64,000 nt of DNA, taken from positions 1,116,001 through 1,180,000 of the forward strand of contig NZ_CP022316.1 of NCBI RefSeq assembly GCF_002216795.1. Reading direction: 5' to 3'. The translations under genes and the position numbers were made by a program. The DNA is from Brachybacterium avium (GTDB lineage: Bacteria; Actinomycetota; Actinomycetes; Actinomycetales; Dermabacteraceae). The notes beneath the pieces were generated by a model that saw only the letters and a list, made by a program, of their open reading frames with translations, searched no databases and was not told the origin of the DNA. Shown one piece after another: positions 15,981 through 24,224 of this stretch (position 1 is its first letter; every line of letters starts with the position of its first letter).

Positions 15981-16991
15981 ATGGTCGACGCATCCGCCAC
16001 GGGTGGCGCGGACGGTTCGGCAGCGCCGCTCCTGGTCATCGCCGGTGATATCGGTGGCACCAGCTCTCGCCTGGTGCTCGCCCCGCTGGATGGAGCAGTG
16101 ATCGCCGAGGCCGAGGGCCCGGGCGCGAACCTGCGCTCCTCCGGTGCGCAGGCGTTCGACCACGTGGCCGCGGCGACGCGCGAGGTGCTCGAGCGCGGGC
16201 GGGCCGCGCTGGGCGGGCGCGGTGAGATCGCCGCCGTGGCCCTGGGGATCTCGGGGGCCGGCCCGGCGCGCGCCGCCGAGGTGCGCCTCGCGGTCGGCGA
16301 GCGGCTGCGGGAGCTCGGCATCGAGACCGGACAGGTCCTCATCACCGATGACCTGCACACCGCATTCCTCGCCGGGGGCGTGGGCGATGACGGTCTGCTG
16401 GTGCTGGCCGGCACCGGCGCGGTCGCCGTGCGGTTCCGGGATCGGGAGGCGGTCGCCCGCCGTGACGGGATGGGCTGGCTGCTCGGCGATATCGGCTCCG
16501 CGGTCTGGCTGGGACGACGCACCCTCGAGGCGGTCGCCGCGGACCTCGACGGTCGGGGGCCGCGCACCCGTCTCACCGAGGAGATCGGGGCCATGATCGA
16601 CCTGGATCTGCGGGAGGGCCGAGTGCCGCCCTCGACCACTGGGGACCCGCGCCAGGACCTCATCCGCGCTCTCGACGAGCAGCTCCCGGCCGGTGCCCCG
16701 GCCGCGCTGGGCCGCTTCGCGCCCGTGCCCGGGAGGATCCCCGAGGACCCGGTGGCCCGCGGGATCCTGGACACCGCGATCGCGCACGTGCTCGACACCG
16801 TGCAGGCGCTGGATCCGCGGGCGGAACTGCCCGTGGTGCTGGCCGGTTCCGTGCTGACCGGCGCCGGACCGATCCACGACGAGGTGACCGAGGCGCTGCG
16901 CGCCGAGCACCGTCGTTCCTCCATCGCCCGGACGGGTCTGCCCGGCGCGCTGCTGCTGGCGCGGGAGCAGGCGGGCGCATCACCGCCCTGA
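15981..16991 (+). CDS. N-acetylglucosamine / N-acetylhexosamine kinase (BadF/BadG/BcrA/BcrD ATPase family)
   Basis: 336 residues of the ASKHA fold. The phosphate-1 loop is AGDIGGTSSRLVLA (21-34), the phosphate-2 region LVLAGTGAVAVRF, and a late adenosine motif VVLAGSVLTGAGP follows. This family phosphorylates GlcNAc, and in some members MurNAc, with ATP. ATG 15981 follows GGGAGG at about seven bases. It is divergent from murQ with 147 bases between, probably a shared control region. The substrate is inferred from that neighbour. Confidence 0.82.
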   Translation: MVDASATGGADGSAAPLLVIAGDIGGTSSRLVLAPLDGAVIAEAEGPGANLRSSGAQAFDHVAAATREVLERGRAALGGRGEIAAVALGISGAGPARAAEVRLAVGERLRELGIETGQVLITDDLHTAFLAGGVGDDGLLVLAGTGAVAVRFRDREAVARRDGMGWLLGDIGSAVWLGRRTLEAVAADLDGRGPRTRLTEEIGAMIDLDLREGRVPPSTTGDPRQDLIRALDEQLPAGAPAALGRFAPVPGRIPEDPVARGILDTAIAHVLDTVQALDPRAELPVVLAGSVLTGAGPIHDEVTEALRAEHRRSSIARTGLPGALLLAREQAGASPP

Positions 16992-17155
16992 TCCCCGCGC
17001 CCTCTTCGCGCCCGACTCCGTCACGCCCGGCGCGAAGCGGCGACCCGGCCCGCGCGCGACGATTAGGATGGCCAGCGACTGCCCGCCGCTGAGCCGGGGG
17101 CCCGGGACCGTGCCGGGCACCGCGCGCCGCACGACTCGGAAGAAGGCTCCCCTCG

Positions 17156-18583
17156 ATGCCCGATCTCCACGACCAGATCCCCACCCGCGAGAAGGTGCTG
17201 ATCATCGGTGCCGGTCCCGCCGGCCTCGCCGCCGCCGCGGCGCTGAAGGCGCTGGAGGTCCCCTTCGACCTGGTGGACCGGGCCCCGCATGTCGGCGGGA
17301 TCTGGAACCCGCAGCGCGAGGACTCCCCGGTGTGGCCCACGCTGGAAATGATCTCCTCCCGCGAGTTCACCCAGTACGAGGACATGCTCCAGCCGGTCTC
17401 CTTCCCGGAGTACCTCTCCCCCACCCAGATGGCGAAGTACCTGCGCGCCTACGCGCACCGGCACGAACTCACCGAGCATTTCCGTCCCCGCACCGCGGTG
17501 CGCAGCGCCCGCCCCTTCGACGAGGGGGTCTGGGAGGTCGAGCTCTCCACCGGGGAGGTGGGGATCTATCGTGCGGTGATCTCCGCCCACGGCATCTCCG
17601 AGCACCCCCACCGCCCCGCATGGGCCGCTGACGTCCCCTCCTCGGTGCGGGTCATCCACGCCCGGGACTGGGACGGGGCCGACGGTCTCGAGGGGCAGCG
17701 CGTGCTGGTGGTCGGATCCGGGCAGTCCGCCGCCGACATCTCGGTCGACGCCGCCCGCCGCGCCCTCGATGTGCGCTGGTCCATGCGGACCGGCCACTGG
17801 GTGGTGCCGCGCCGCATCGCCGGGATCCCGGGCGATGTCGCGGCCTCCCGCGAGCCGACCGTGCTCGGTGGGCTGAACGCGAAGATCGCCGAGACCATCA
17901 TCCGCCGCGCCGTCGGTCATCCCGCCGAGGTGGGCCTGCCCGCCCCGGTTGCCCCCCTGCTCGAGGATACGGTGATCGTCTCCGACGACGTGCTCGACCG
18001 GGTGCGCGAGGGTCGGATCACGCCGGCCGGCGACGTCACCGGCGTGGACGCCGACGGCATCGTCACCCACCTGGGCACCGGCTCCCATGCCGGGCACCTG
18101 AGCTTCGCTCCCGACCTGATCGTGCTGGCCACCGGCTACGAGTCGCGGGCAGACCACTTCCCCCAGGACCTGGTGCCGCGCACCGCCTCCGGCGCACCGG
18201 ACCTGTTCCTCGGCGCCTTCGCCCGGGGCCGCGACGACCTGGTGATCCTCGGTCAGCAGCGGGTCTCCGGCGGGGTCCTGCCGATCCTCGTCGAGCAGGC
18301 GGACATCGCCGCCTACATGCTGGCGGCCACCCGGGACGGCTCCTCCCCCGCGCTCGAGCAGTTCCGCCGGGTGCGGGCAGGATCCGAGGTCGCCGTGCCC
18401 GCGAAGCCCGCCCCCGCCCCCGGCGGTGTGCGAGGCCGGGTCGAGGGCCTGCTCGGCGCCCAGAAGGTCACCACCCGTGGCGGCGCAGTGCCCGCCCACG
18501 AGGCAGAGGGTCAGCTGGTGCCGCAGGTCGACCGCGACACGCTGCTGGCGCGGCTGCGCTCCGTGCGCGAGCTCTTCGCCTGA
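17156..18583 (+). CDS. flavin-containing monooxygenase family protein
   Basis: 475 residues with an N-terminal FAD Rossmann motif (IIGAGPAGLAAAAAL, 16-30), the PHVGGIWN segment after the first fold, and an NADP-binding motif VVGSGQSAADIS (about 183-194). An ATG(F)Y-like segment (LATGYES) sits near the C-terminal third. Such enzymes oxygenate soft nucleophiles or ketones using NADPH and O2. The substrate is unknown. A TAGGAT box at 17064-17069 would give a leader of about 80 bases, and AAGAAGG precedes the ATG. It is convergent with the copper gene. Confidence 0.85.
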   Translation: MPDLHDQIPTREKVLIIGAGPAGLAAAAALKALEVPFDLVDRAPHVGGIWNPQREDSPVWPTLEMISSREFTQYEDMLQPVSFPEYLSPTQMAKYLRAYAHRHELTEHFRPRTAVRSARPFDEGVWEVELSTGEVGIYRAVISAHGISEHPHRPAWAADVPSSVRVIHARDWDGADGLEGQRVLVVGSGQSAADISVDAARRALDVRWSMRTGHWVVPRRIAGIPGDVAASREPTVLGGLNAKIAETIIRRAVGHPAEVGLPAPVAPLLEDTVIVSDDVLDRVREGRITPAGDVTGVDADGIVTHLGTGSHAGHLSFAPDLIVLATGYESRADHFPQDLVPRTASGAPDLFLGAFARGRDDLVILGQQRVSGGVLPILVEQADIAAYMLAATRDGSSPALEQFRRVRAGSEVAVPAKPAPAPGGVRGRVEGLLGAQKVTTRGGAVPAHEAEGQLVPQVDRDTLLARLRSVRELFA

Positions 18584-18600
18584 CCCCGAGCAGCCACCGG

Positions 18601-18664
18601 GTTCCAACCGTGCCCGGCCGGACTGCCCTCAGGTTCCGGCCGTGCCCGGCCGGGCCGCCACCAG
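18601..18664. repeat. imperfect 32-bp tandem duplication
   Basis: 18601-18632 and 18633-18664 are two adjacent 32-base units sharing GTTCC..CCGTGCCCGGCCGG and ending in CAG. It is non-coding, between two convergent genes. No role is visible. Confidence 0.6.
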
Positions 18665-18674
18665 ATTTCTGCCA

Positions 18675-18717
18675 TATATGGGGTTTGAACGGATATATGC
18701 CGTTCAAGCCCCATATA
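18675..18717. terminator. 18-bp inverted repeat across the copD-ctaG stop codon
   Basis: TATATGGGGTTTGAACGG (18675-18692) and its near-perfect complement (18700-18717, one G-T wobble) flank a 7-base ATATATG loop. The minus-strand stop codon (18704-18706) is inside the right arm, so the last three codons are part of the hairpin. The position between convergent genes suggests a bidirectional terminator. Confidence 0.6.
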
Positions 18718-20653
18718 CGTCGGTTCTCTGGTGGCGATCAGTGCTGCGGTGGCCGTCGGTTCTCTGGTGGCGGTCAGTGCTGCGGTGGCCGTCGGTTCTC
18801 TGGTGGCGGTCAGTGCTGCGGTGGCCGTCAGTTCTCTGGTGGCGGTCAGTGCTCTGTGGGGCCGGGTGGGGCCGGGCGGGGCGTATCGCGGCTGCCCCTG
18901 CCCCGGCGAGCGCCGCGGTGGTGAGCGCCACCACCACGAGCACGGCGATGCCCGCCCGGTGCTGATCGGCCAGGGCATCTGCCCACCAGGTGCGACCGGT
19001 GGCTCCGAACCAGCTGGACGCCACCAGCGCGTCGGTGGCCAGCAGTGCGATACCCGCTCCGAGTGTCAGCAGCAGCGGCACGGCGATCACCGCTGCGAGC
19101 CCCCAGCGCGGGGCGGTCCTCGGCATCGTCCGGACCGCGAGCGCCGTGAGCACGCCGGCGGCCAGGGCCAGCACCTGCAGGGTCAGGTGCGCCGCGTGGC
19201 CGTCGAGCGCAGGGCGCAGCAGCGGGCCGAGGTAGACGGCGATCAGCAGCATCGGGCCGACGGCGGCGAGCAGCGCGGAGACCCACCAGCGACGGCCGAC
19301 GAGGGCGCGCAGCACGCTCGGCACCACGCAGACGCTGCCCAGCAGCACGCCGGCGGGCACCATCAGCAGCAGATGCTGCAGCACGTGCGCAGAGATCAGC
19401 ACCTTGCCGTAGACGTTCAGCGGACCGCTGGTCAGCAGGACCAGCGCCGCAGCGCCCAGTACCAGGCGGAGACTCTGGGCAAAGCGGCGGTGCGGTGCGC
19501 CCGGCCGCCACCAGAGCAGCACCAGCACGCAGGCCAGGGCCATGCCGAAGGGTGCTGGCCGCCATGCGCCCAGCACGGTGAGCAGATCCGGCGCCGGCGG
19601 CAGCGGATATCCGGTGAGCACCCCGGCCGGGCCCGCGGGCGGGGTACCGGCCTCCGCAGGCGGCGGGGAGGAGCTCATCGCGGCGGCCAGCGCGACCGCG
19701 AGTCCCATCAGTGCGAGCTCGAGGATCGCCAGTCGGCGATAGGTGCTCTTGGCGTGCTGCCCGGTGCCGGGGGTCTCGAATCCGGCGGCGATCTGGCGGC
19801 GCTGCAGCGCGCCCAGGGCGCCCAGCATCAGCAGCAGCACGGCCTTGGCGAGCCCCAGCTGGACATAGGCGCTGGTGAGGATCTCCCCAGGGGCGTTCAT
19901 CCGGACGGCGAGCGCCCACACCCCGCTCAGCGCGAGCGCGATCCAGCAGATCAGGGCGAGGTGGGAGTAGCTGCGCACCACCTGTACGTCGTCGCGGCTG
20001 CGGGCCGGCAGCAGCTGCAGCACCGCCAGGCCCCCCAGCCATATCCCGACGGCCAGGAGGTGGATGAGCATCGTCGAGGTGCCCACCTCATGGGTCTCGT
20101 CACCGGCGGCGTGCCCGGTCATCGCTGCGGTGAAGGCGACCAGGCAGGCCAGAGCCGTGACCGCGCGGGCGATGCGCGCCGAGGTGTCGAGCACGGCGAC
20201 CGTCGTCGTCACCGCGGCGAGGATCACCCCGGTCAACAGCCAGATCCCGAGGTCCGTGGCCAGGAAGACCGACAGGTCCGAGCCGAAGCGCGGGGAGCCG
20301 ACGGGCTGGCCGGTGGCGACCGCGTAGGACAGCCCCAGGGAGATGCCGCGCAGCAGGGTGGTCGCGCCGGCGGCCACCGCGACCACCAGCAGGGCGCGGG
20401 CGCGATCGGCTGCATCCCGCAGCAGCCAGCCGGCGACGGCGGCCCCACCGATGGTGAGCGCACCGGCGAAGTCGGCGAGCATCGCCGACACTGGAGCACC
20501 GCGGCGGGCGATCGGGCCGGCGTCCATGAGCACGAGGTTGTCCCCGCCCGCGGCGTCGGCGGCGAGGACCGACAGCAGTGCGAGCCCCGCGAGGGCACCG
20601 AGCAGCAGGAGGACCACCGCGGGCCGGGGCCGCGGCTGGACGGGAGCGGTCAT
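18704..20653 (-). CDS. CopD-CtaG fusion: copper resistance / cytochrome oxidase assembly membrane protein with His-rich repeat tail
   Basis: 649 residues. An N-terminal polytopic half resembles CopD (LLAVGIWLGGLAVLQLL, SHLALICWIALALSGVW). A C-terminal half resembles caa3-type CtaG (VLISAHVLQHLLLMVPAGVLL, LDGHAAHLTLQVLALAAGVL) and contains His residues suited to copper. The last about 50 residues are a soluble tail of 12-residue repeats (TDRHQRTDGHRS), encoded by 36-bp tandem repeats. It probably moves or inserts copper at the membrane. ATG 20653 overlaps the upstream crcB stop by four bases, placing it at the end of a crcB-crcB-copD operon. The tail is unusual and could bind metal. Confidence 0.85.
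   Translation of the reverse strand: MTAPVQPRPRPAVVLLLLGALAGLALLSVLAADAAGGDNLVLMDAGPIARRGAPVSAMLADFAGALTIGGAAVAGWLLRDAADRARALLVVAVAAGATTLLRGISLGLSYAVATGQPVGSPRFGSDLSVFLATDLGIWLLTGVILAAVTTTVAVLDTSARIARAVTALACLVAFTAAMTGHAAGDETHEVGTSTMLIHLLAVGIWLGGLAVLQLLPARSRDDVQVVRSYSHLALICWIALALSGVWALAVRMNAPGEILTSAYVQLGLAKAVLLLMLGALGALQRRQIAAGFETPGTGQHAKSTYRRLAILELALMGLAVALAAAMSSSPPPAEAGTPPAGPAGVLTGYPLPPAPDLLTVLGAWRPAPFGMALACVLVLLWWRPGAPHRRFAQSLRLVLGAAALVLLTSGPLNVYGKVLISAHVLQHLLLMVPAGVLLGSVCVVPSVLRALVGRRWWVSALLAAVGPMLLIAVYLGPLLRPALDGHAAHLTLQVLALAAGVLTALAVRTMPRTAPRWGLAAVIAVPLLLTLGAGIALLATDALVASSWFGATGRTWWADALADQHRAGIAVLVVVALTTAALAGAGAAAIRPARPHPAPQSTDRHQRTDGHRSTDRHQRTDGHRSTDRHQRTDGHRSTDRHQRTDVYGA
18719..18857. 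repeat. 36-bp tandem repeat, about 3.9 copies, coding
   Basis: Units start at 18719, 18755, 18791 and 18827 and are nearly identical (a single base differs between units 1 and 2). They encode the 12-residue His/Asp/Arg repeat at the C-terminus of the copper protein. The unit length keeps the frame, so copy number can change without frameshift. Confidence 0.9.
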
Positions 20654-21063
20654 GAGGCGAGCACCAGGCCCAGCCACAGCGCCGCCATCCCGCTGCCGGC
20701 GCTCAGCAGCAGGTAGGCCAGGGCGAGGGAGAAGGTGCGCCGACGAACCAGGTCGACGACGTCGAGCGCAGCGGTGGACAGCGTCGATAGACCGCCGCAG
20801 AACCCGACCGCCAGCATCAGGTAGAAGAACTCGGCGGTGCCGCCGGACGAACCGAGCCGGGCGACCACGAGGCCCAGCAGGAAGCAGGCGAGGAGGTTCG
20901 CCAGCACGGTCGAGGCGGGCCGGATCTCGTCGTTCAGGTGCTCCCCGCGCCGCGCCGCCACCAGGCGCAGAGCGAGCACGCGCACGCCCCAGCGCGCCAC
21001 GGAGCCGAGTCCTCCGCCGACACCGACCAGCAGTGCCGCCGCCAAGAAGCCGCCCGCGCTCAT
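20650..21063 (-). CDS. crcB: fluoride channel subunit CrcB/Fluc (second of pair)
   Basis: 137 residues, four hydrophobic helices. Family features are GGLGSVARWGV near the N-terminus, TVLANLLACFLLGL, and the Phe-rich helix GFCGGLSTLSTAALD. Fluc proteins are dual-topology dimeric F- exporters; two adjacent genes usually encode the two halves of a heterodimer. ATG 21063 overlaps the first crcB stop by four bases, and its own stop overlaps the copD-ctaG start. No fluoride riboswitch is visible upstream of the operon. Confidence 0.9.
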   Translation of the reverse strand: MSAGGFLAAALLVGVGGGLGSVARWGVRVLALRLVAARRGEHLNDEIRPASTVLANLLACFLLGLVVARLGSSGGTAEFFYLMLAVGFCGGLSTLSTAALDVVDLVRRRTFSLALAYLLLSAGSGMAALWLGLVLAS

Positions 21064-21635
21064 GCCGTCCCGCCTTCGTCCGCGGCGCGGCGCGCCTGCT
21101 GCCACCGGGCCAGACGCCGGCCGCCGAGCAGACCCAGCACGATCCCGCTCAGGCACAGCACGATCGTCGCCGCCGTGTACGTCATCGCGAGGACCGGGAA
21201 GTCTGCGCCGATCATCGCCGAGCCCTCCAGCACCACTGCGGAGAAGCTCGTGAATCCCCCGCACAGCCCGGTGCCCAGCAGCGGCTGCAGCCAGGGACGG
21301 GGCGCGCGGACCTCGAGCACCCCGTTGAGCAGGCCGAGGCCGAGACAGCCCAGCAGGTTGACCCAGAGGGTCGCCCAGGGCAGCTCGACCAGCGTGGGCG
21401 TGGTGACCGTGGGGGAGAGCATGCTCAGGGCGAAACGGAGCATCGCGCCGACGGTGCCCCCGGCCATGACCAGCATCGCGATCCGCCACGGGACCGATTC
21501 GTGAGGGACGGGCCCTGAGTCCAGGATCTCGGACTCGGTGACCTCCTCGAAGCGCAGCGCGGCCATCTCGACCGTCTGCATCCGGGGGTCGTCGCTGCGC
21601 GAAGGGCGCGGTGCGGGGGTGGGGCTCGAGGTCAC
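21060..21635 (-). CDS. crcB: fluoride channel subunit CrcB/Fluc (first of pair)
   Basis: 191 residues. A hydrophilic N-terminal extension of about 45 residues precedes a four-helix CrcB core (GGTVGAMLRFALS, TLWVNLLGCLGLGLLNG, GLCGGFTSFSAVVLEG). The extension is longer than usual for the family. GTG 21635 is chosen because TACGCT ends six bases before it; GTG 21641 is an in-frame alternative two codons earlier. It is first gene of the crcB-crcB-copD operon. Confidence 0.9.
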   Translation of the reverse strand: MTSSPTPAPRPSRSDDPRMQTVEMAALRFEEVTESEILDSGPVPHESVPWRIAMLVMAGGTVGAMLRFALSMLSPTVTTPTLVELPWATLWVNLLGCLGLGLLNGVLEVRAPRPWLQPLLGTGLCGGFTSFSAVVLEGSAMIGADFPVLAMTYTAATIVLCLSGIVLGLLGGRRLARWQQARRAADEGGTA

Positions 21636-21690
21636 CGCCACAGCGTACCGACGGCAGCCCCGCGGAGGTCGTTCAGGCGACGAACGCCGC

Positions 21691-23201
21691 TCAACCCCAC
21701 ACGAGACCGAGCGACGGATCCTCCAGCACGGCGCTCACGTCGCGCAGCAGCTCCGCTCCCAGGGCGCCGTCGATGAGGCGGTGGTCGAAGCTCAGCGAGA
21801 GCGAGGCGACCTGCCGCGGGACGACCTGGCCGTCGACCACCCAGGGCTTCTCCTTGATCGCGCCGACACCGAGGATCGCCGATTCCCCGGGTTCAGGATG
21901 GGGGTGCCGGAGTCGATGTCGAAGACTCCGTAGTTGGTGATCGTGATGGTGCCGTCGCGGGTGTCGCGCAGCGAGGTCCGTCCCGCCCGGGCGGTGCGGG
22001 CGAGCTCGCCGATGCCCTCGGCGAGCTCCCGCAGCGTCATCAGGTGCGCGTCCTTGAGGTTCGGCACGATGAGGCCGCGCGGGGTGGCCGCGGCGATGCC
22101 GAGGTTCACGTAGTGCTTGTAGACGATCTCCTGTGCGGCTTCGTCCCAGGAGCCGTTGACCTCCGGGTTGCGGCGGATCGCGACCAGCAGCGCCTTGGCG
22201 ACCACCGCGAGCGGGCTGACCTTGACGTCGGCCCATTCCCTCGACGCCCGCAGCTGGGCGACGATCTGCAGGGCTTGGGTCATGTCGATCTCGTTGAACA
22301 CCGTCACGTGCGGGGCGGTGAAGGCCGAGGCCACCATCGCCTCGGCGGTGCGCTTGCGCACCGAGCGGATCGGCACCCGGGTGGTGCGCTCATCGCTGGT
22401 CACACCCGAGAACGGCTGGTCACGGGTGGTCTTCATGGCTCCCCCCAGGCCTTCCGGCGCCTGCGGCGACTCCTCGGGGAAGAAGTCGCCGTCGCTCTCG
22501 CCGCCGAAGGCGCGCTGCTGCGCGGCCAGCACGTCCTGCCGGGTCACGGTGCCTTCGGGGCCGGTGGCCAGCACGTCGTGCAGCGCGACGCCGAGGTCCC
22601 GGGCGAGCTTGCGCACCGGCGGCTTGGCGAGGATCCGGTCGATCGGGACCTGTCCGCGCTCCTCCGACTGGGCCGGTGCGGCGCGGCGCCGACGTCGGCG
22701 CGCCGGGGCGGAGCGGGAGCCGTAGCCGACGAGGTTCTTGGGCTCCTCGGCCCCGGCGGCATCCGCCGACGCCGCGGGTGCGGTCACCTGCTCGGCGACC
22801 TCCTCGGCGGACGGATCCGCCTCCGGGCCGTCGGCCGCGCCCGCAGCACCGGCCGGGCCGTCGGCCGCAGCGTCGCCGTCGGCGCCACCGGAGGAGTCGG
22901 CCGGGCCGGGCGTCGCGTCGGCGGAGGTGTCGATCTGGAGCAGCCCGGCGCCGACGGGCACCTCATCGCCCACCGCCACCAGGATCGCGACGACGATGCC
23001 CGCCACATGGGTGGACAGCTCGACGGCGCTCTTGGCGGTCTCGACCTCGACCACCGGGGCGTTGATCTCGACCCGGTCGCCGACGGCGACCTTGATCTCC
23101 AGGATCTCGGCCTCGGTGAGGCCCTCTCCCGGATCGTTGAGCGGGACGGTGACGATGCTCGAGGCGGTGGAGCCGGCGGGACCCGCGGAGGCTGCATTCA
23201 T
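21691..23201 (-). pseudogene. dihydrolipoamide acyltransferase E2 of a 2-oxoacid dehydrogenase, frameshifted (probable base-calling error)
   Basis: One base is missing in the run at 21885-21888. With it restored the protein has 503 residues: a lipoyl domain with Lys in VETAKSAVEL (about 55-64), an Ala/Asp-rich linker, an E3-binding domain (PPVRKLARDLGVALHDVL), and a catalytic acyltransferase domain. Its active-site motif SFDHRLIDGA lies after the break. E2 transfers the acyl group from E1 to CoA. ATG 23201 follows GAAAGGA; it is 33 bases downstream of E1beta. As sequenced, the protein would end without its catalytic His, hence the pseudogene label, but an intact gene is more likely. Confidence 0.88.
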
Positions 23202-23234
23202 GGTCGTGATCCTTTCACGCGTGGTGCGCGTCCG

Positions 23235-24224
23235 TCAGTGCTCGAGCAGACGGTCCACGCCGTCGAGCACCCGGTCGAGGTCGGGGAGGTAGGCGTGCTC
23301 CATGCGCGCCGGCGGGTACGGGAGGTGGTAGCCGCCCACGCGGAGCACCGGCGCCTCCAGGTGATAGAAGCACTGTTCGGAGATCCGGGCGGCGATCTCT
23401 CCGCCGAGACCGCCGAGCACCGGCGCCTCGTGCGCGATCAGCAGACGTCCGGTGCGGCGCACCGAGGCGGCGATCGTCGGGAAGTCCACCGGCGACAGCG
23501 AGCGGGCGTCGATGACCTCCAGATCGATCCCGTCCTCGGCCGCGACCTGCGCGCTCTCGAGCGCGAGCGGCATGCTCGGCCCCCAGGCCAGCAGCGTCGC
23601 ATCGGTGCCGGGCCGCACCACCTGGGCCTGCCAGGGGCTGAGCTCGGGGCGGTGGTCGGGGTCGACATCACCCTTGACCCAGTAGCGGCGCTTGGGCTCG
23701 AGCATGATCACCGGGTCCTCGCACTCGATGGCCTGACGGGTCATCCAGTACGCGTCCTGCGCGTTCGAGGGCGCGAGGATCCGCAGCCCGGCGGTGGGCG
23801 CGAACAGCGCCTCGGGGCTCTCGGAGTGGTGCTCGACCGCGCCGATCCCGCCGCCGTGGGGGATGCGGATGACGATCGGCAGGTTCACCGCCCCGGAGGT
23901 GCGGTTGTGCATCTTCGCGACCTGGGTGGTGATCTGGTTGTAGGCGGGGTAGACGAAGCCGTCGAACTGGATCTCGACCACCGGGCGGTAGCCGCGCACG
24001 GCCAGGCCCACGGCGGTGCCGACGATTCCGGCCTCGGCCAGCGGTGTGTCCACCACCCGCTGGGAGCCGAACTCGGCGTGCAGGCCGTCGGTGACGCGGA
24101 AGACGCCGCCGAGGGGGCCGATGTCCTCGCCCATCAGCAGGACCTTGTCGTCTGCGGTCATGGCGTCGCGCAGACCGGCGGTGATCGCCTTGGCGATCGG
24201 CAGGTTCGAGGCTGTGGAACTCAC
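23235..24224 (-). CDS. 2-oxoacid dehydrogenase E1 component, beta subunit
   Basis: 329 residues of the transketolase-like Pyr plus C-terminal fold. Segments typical of PdhB/BkdB are LLMGEDIG, VFRVTDGL, DTPLAEAGIVGTAVGLA, VEIQFDGFVYPA, GGGIGAVEHHSESPEA and the C-terminal LIAHEAPVLGGLGGEI. With E1alpha it decarboxylates a 2-oxoacid using thiamine diphosphate. GTG 24224 overlaps the E1alpha stop (GTGA). Branched-chain oxoacids or pyruvate are both possible substrates. Confidence 0.93.
   Translation of the reverse strand: MSSTASNLPIAKAITAGLRDAMTADDKVLLMGEDIGPLGGVFRVTDGLHAEFGSQRVVDTPLAEAGIVGTAVGLAVRGYRPVVEIQFDGFVYPAYNQITTQVAKMHNRTSGAVNLPIVIRIPHGGGIGAVEHHSESPEALFAPTAGLRILAPSNAQDAYWMTRQAIECEDPVIMLEPKRRYWVKGDVDPDHRPELSPWQAQVVRPGTDATLLAWGPSMPLALESAQVAAEDGIDLEVIDARSLSPVDFPTIAASVRRTGRLLIAHEAPVLGGLGGEIAARISEQCFYHLEAPVLRVGGYHLPYPPARMEHAYLPDLDRVLDGVDRLLEH

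Noticed and set aside
17068-17631. ORF starting just after a TAGGAT box and overlapping the monooxygenase
   Set aside because: It is in another frame of the monooxygenase, has no domain, and ends inside it; the ATG is inside the -10 box.
18719-18857. 36-bp repeats resembling a CRISPR array
   Set aside because: Units are directly adjacent with no spacers, are in frame with a protein tail, and no cas gene is present.
21636-21690. Possible fluoride riboswitch before crcB
   Set aside because: Only 55 bases separate the E2 stop from the crcB start, and a -10 box sits six bases before the GTG; no crcB-motif pseudoknot is visible.
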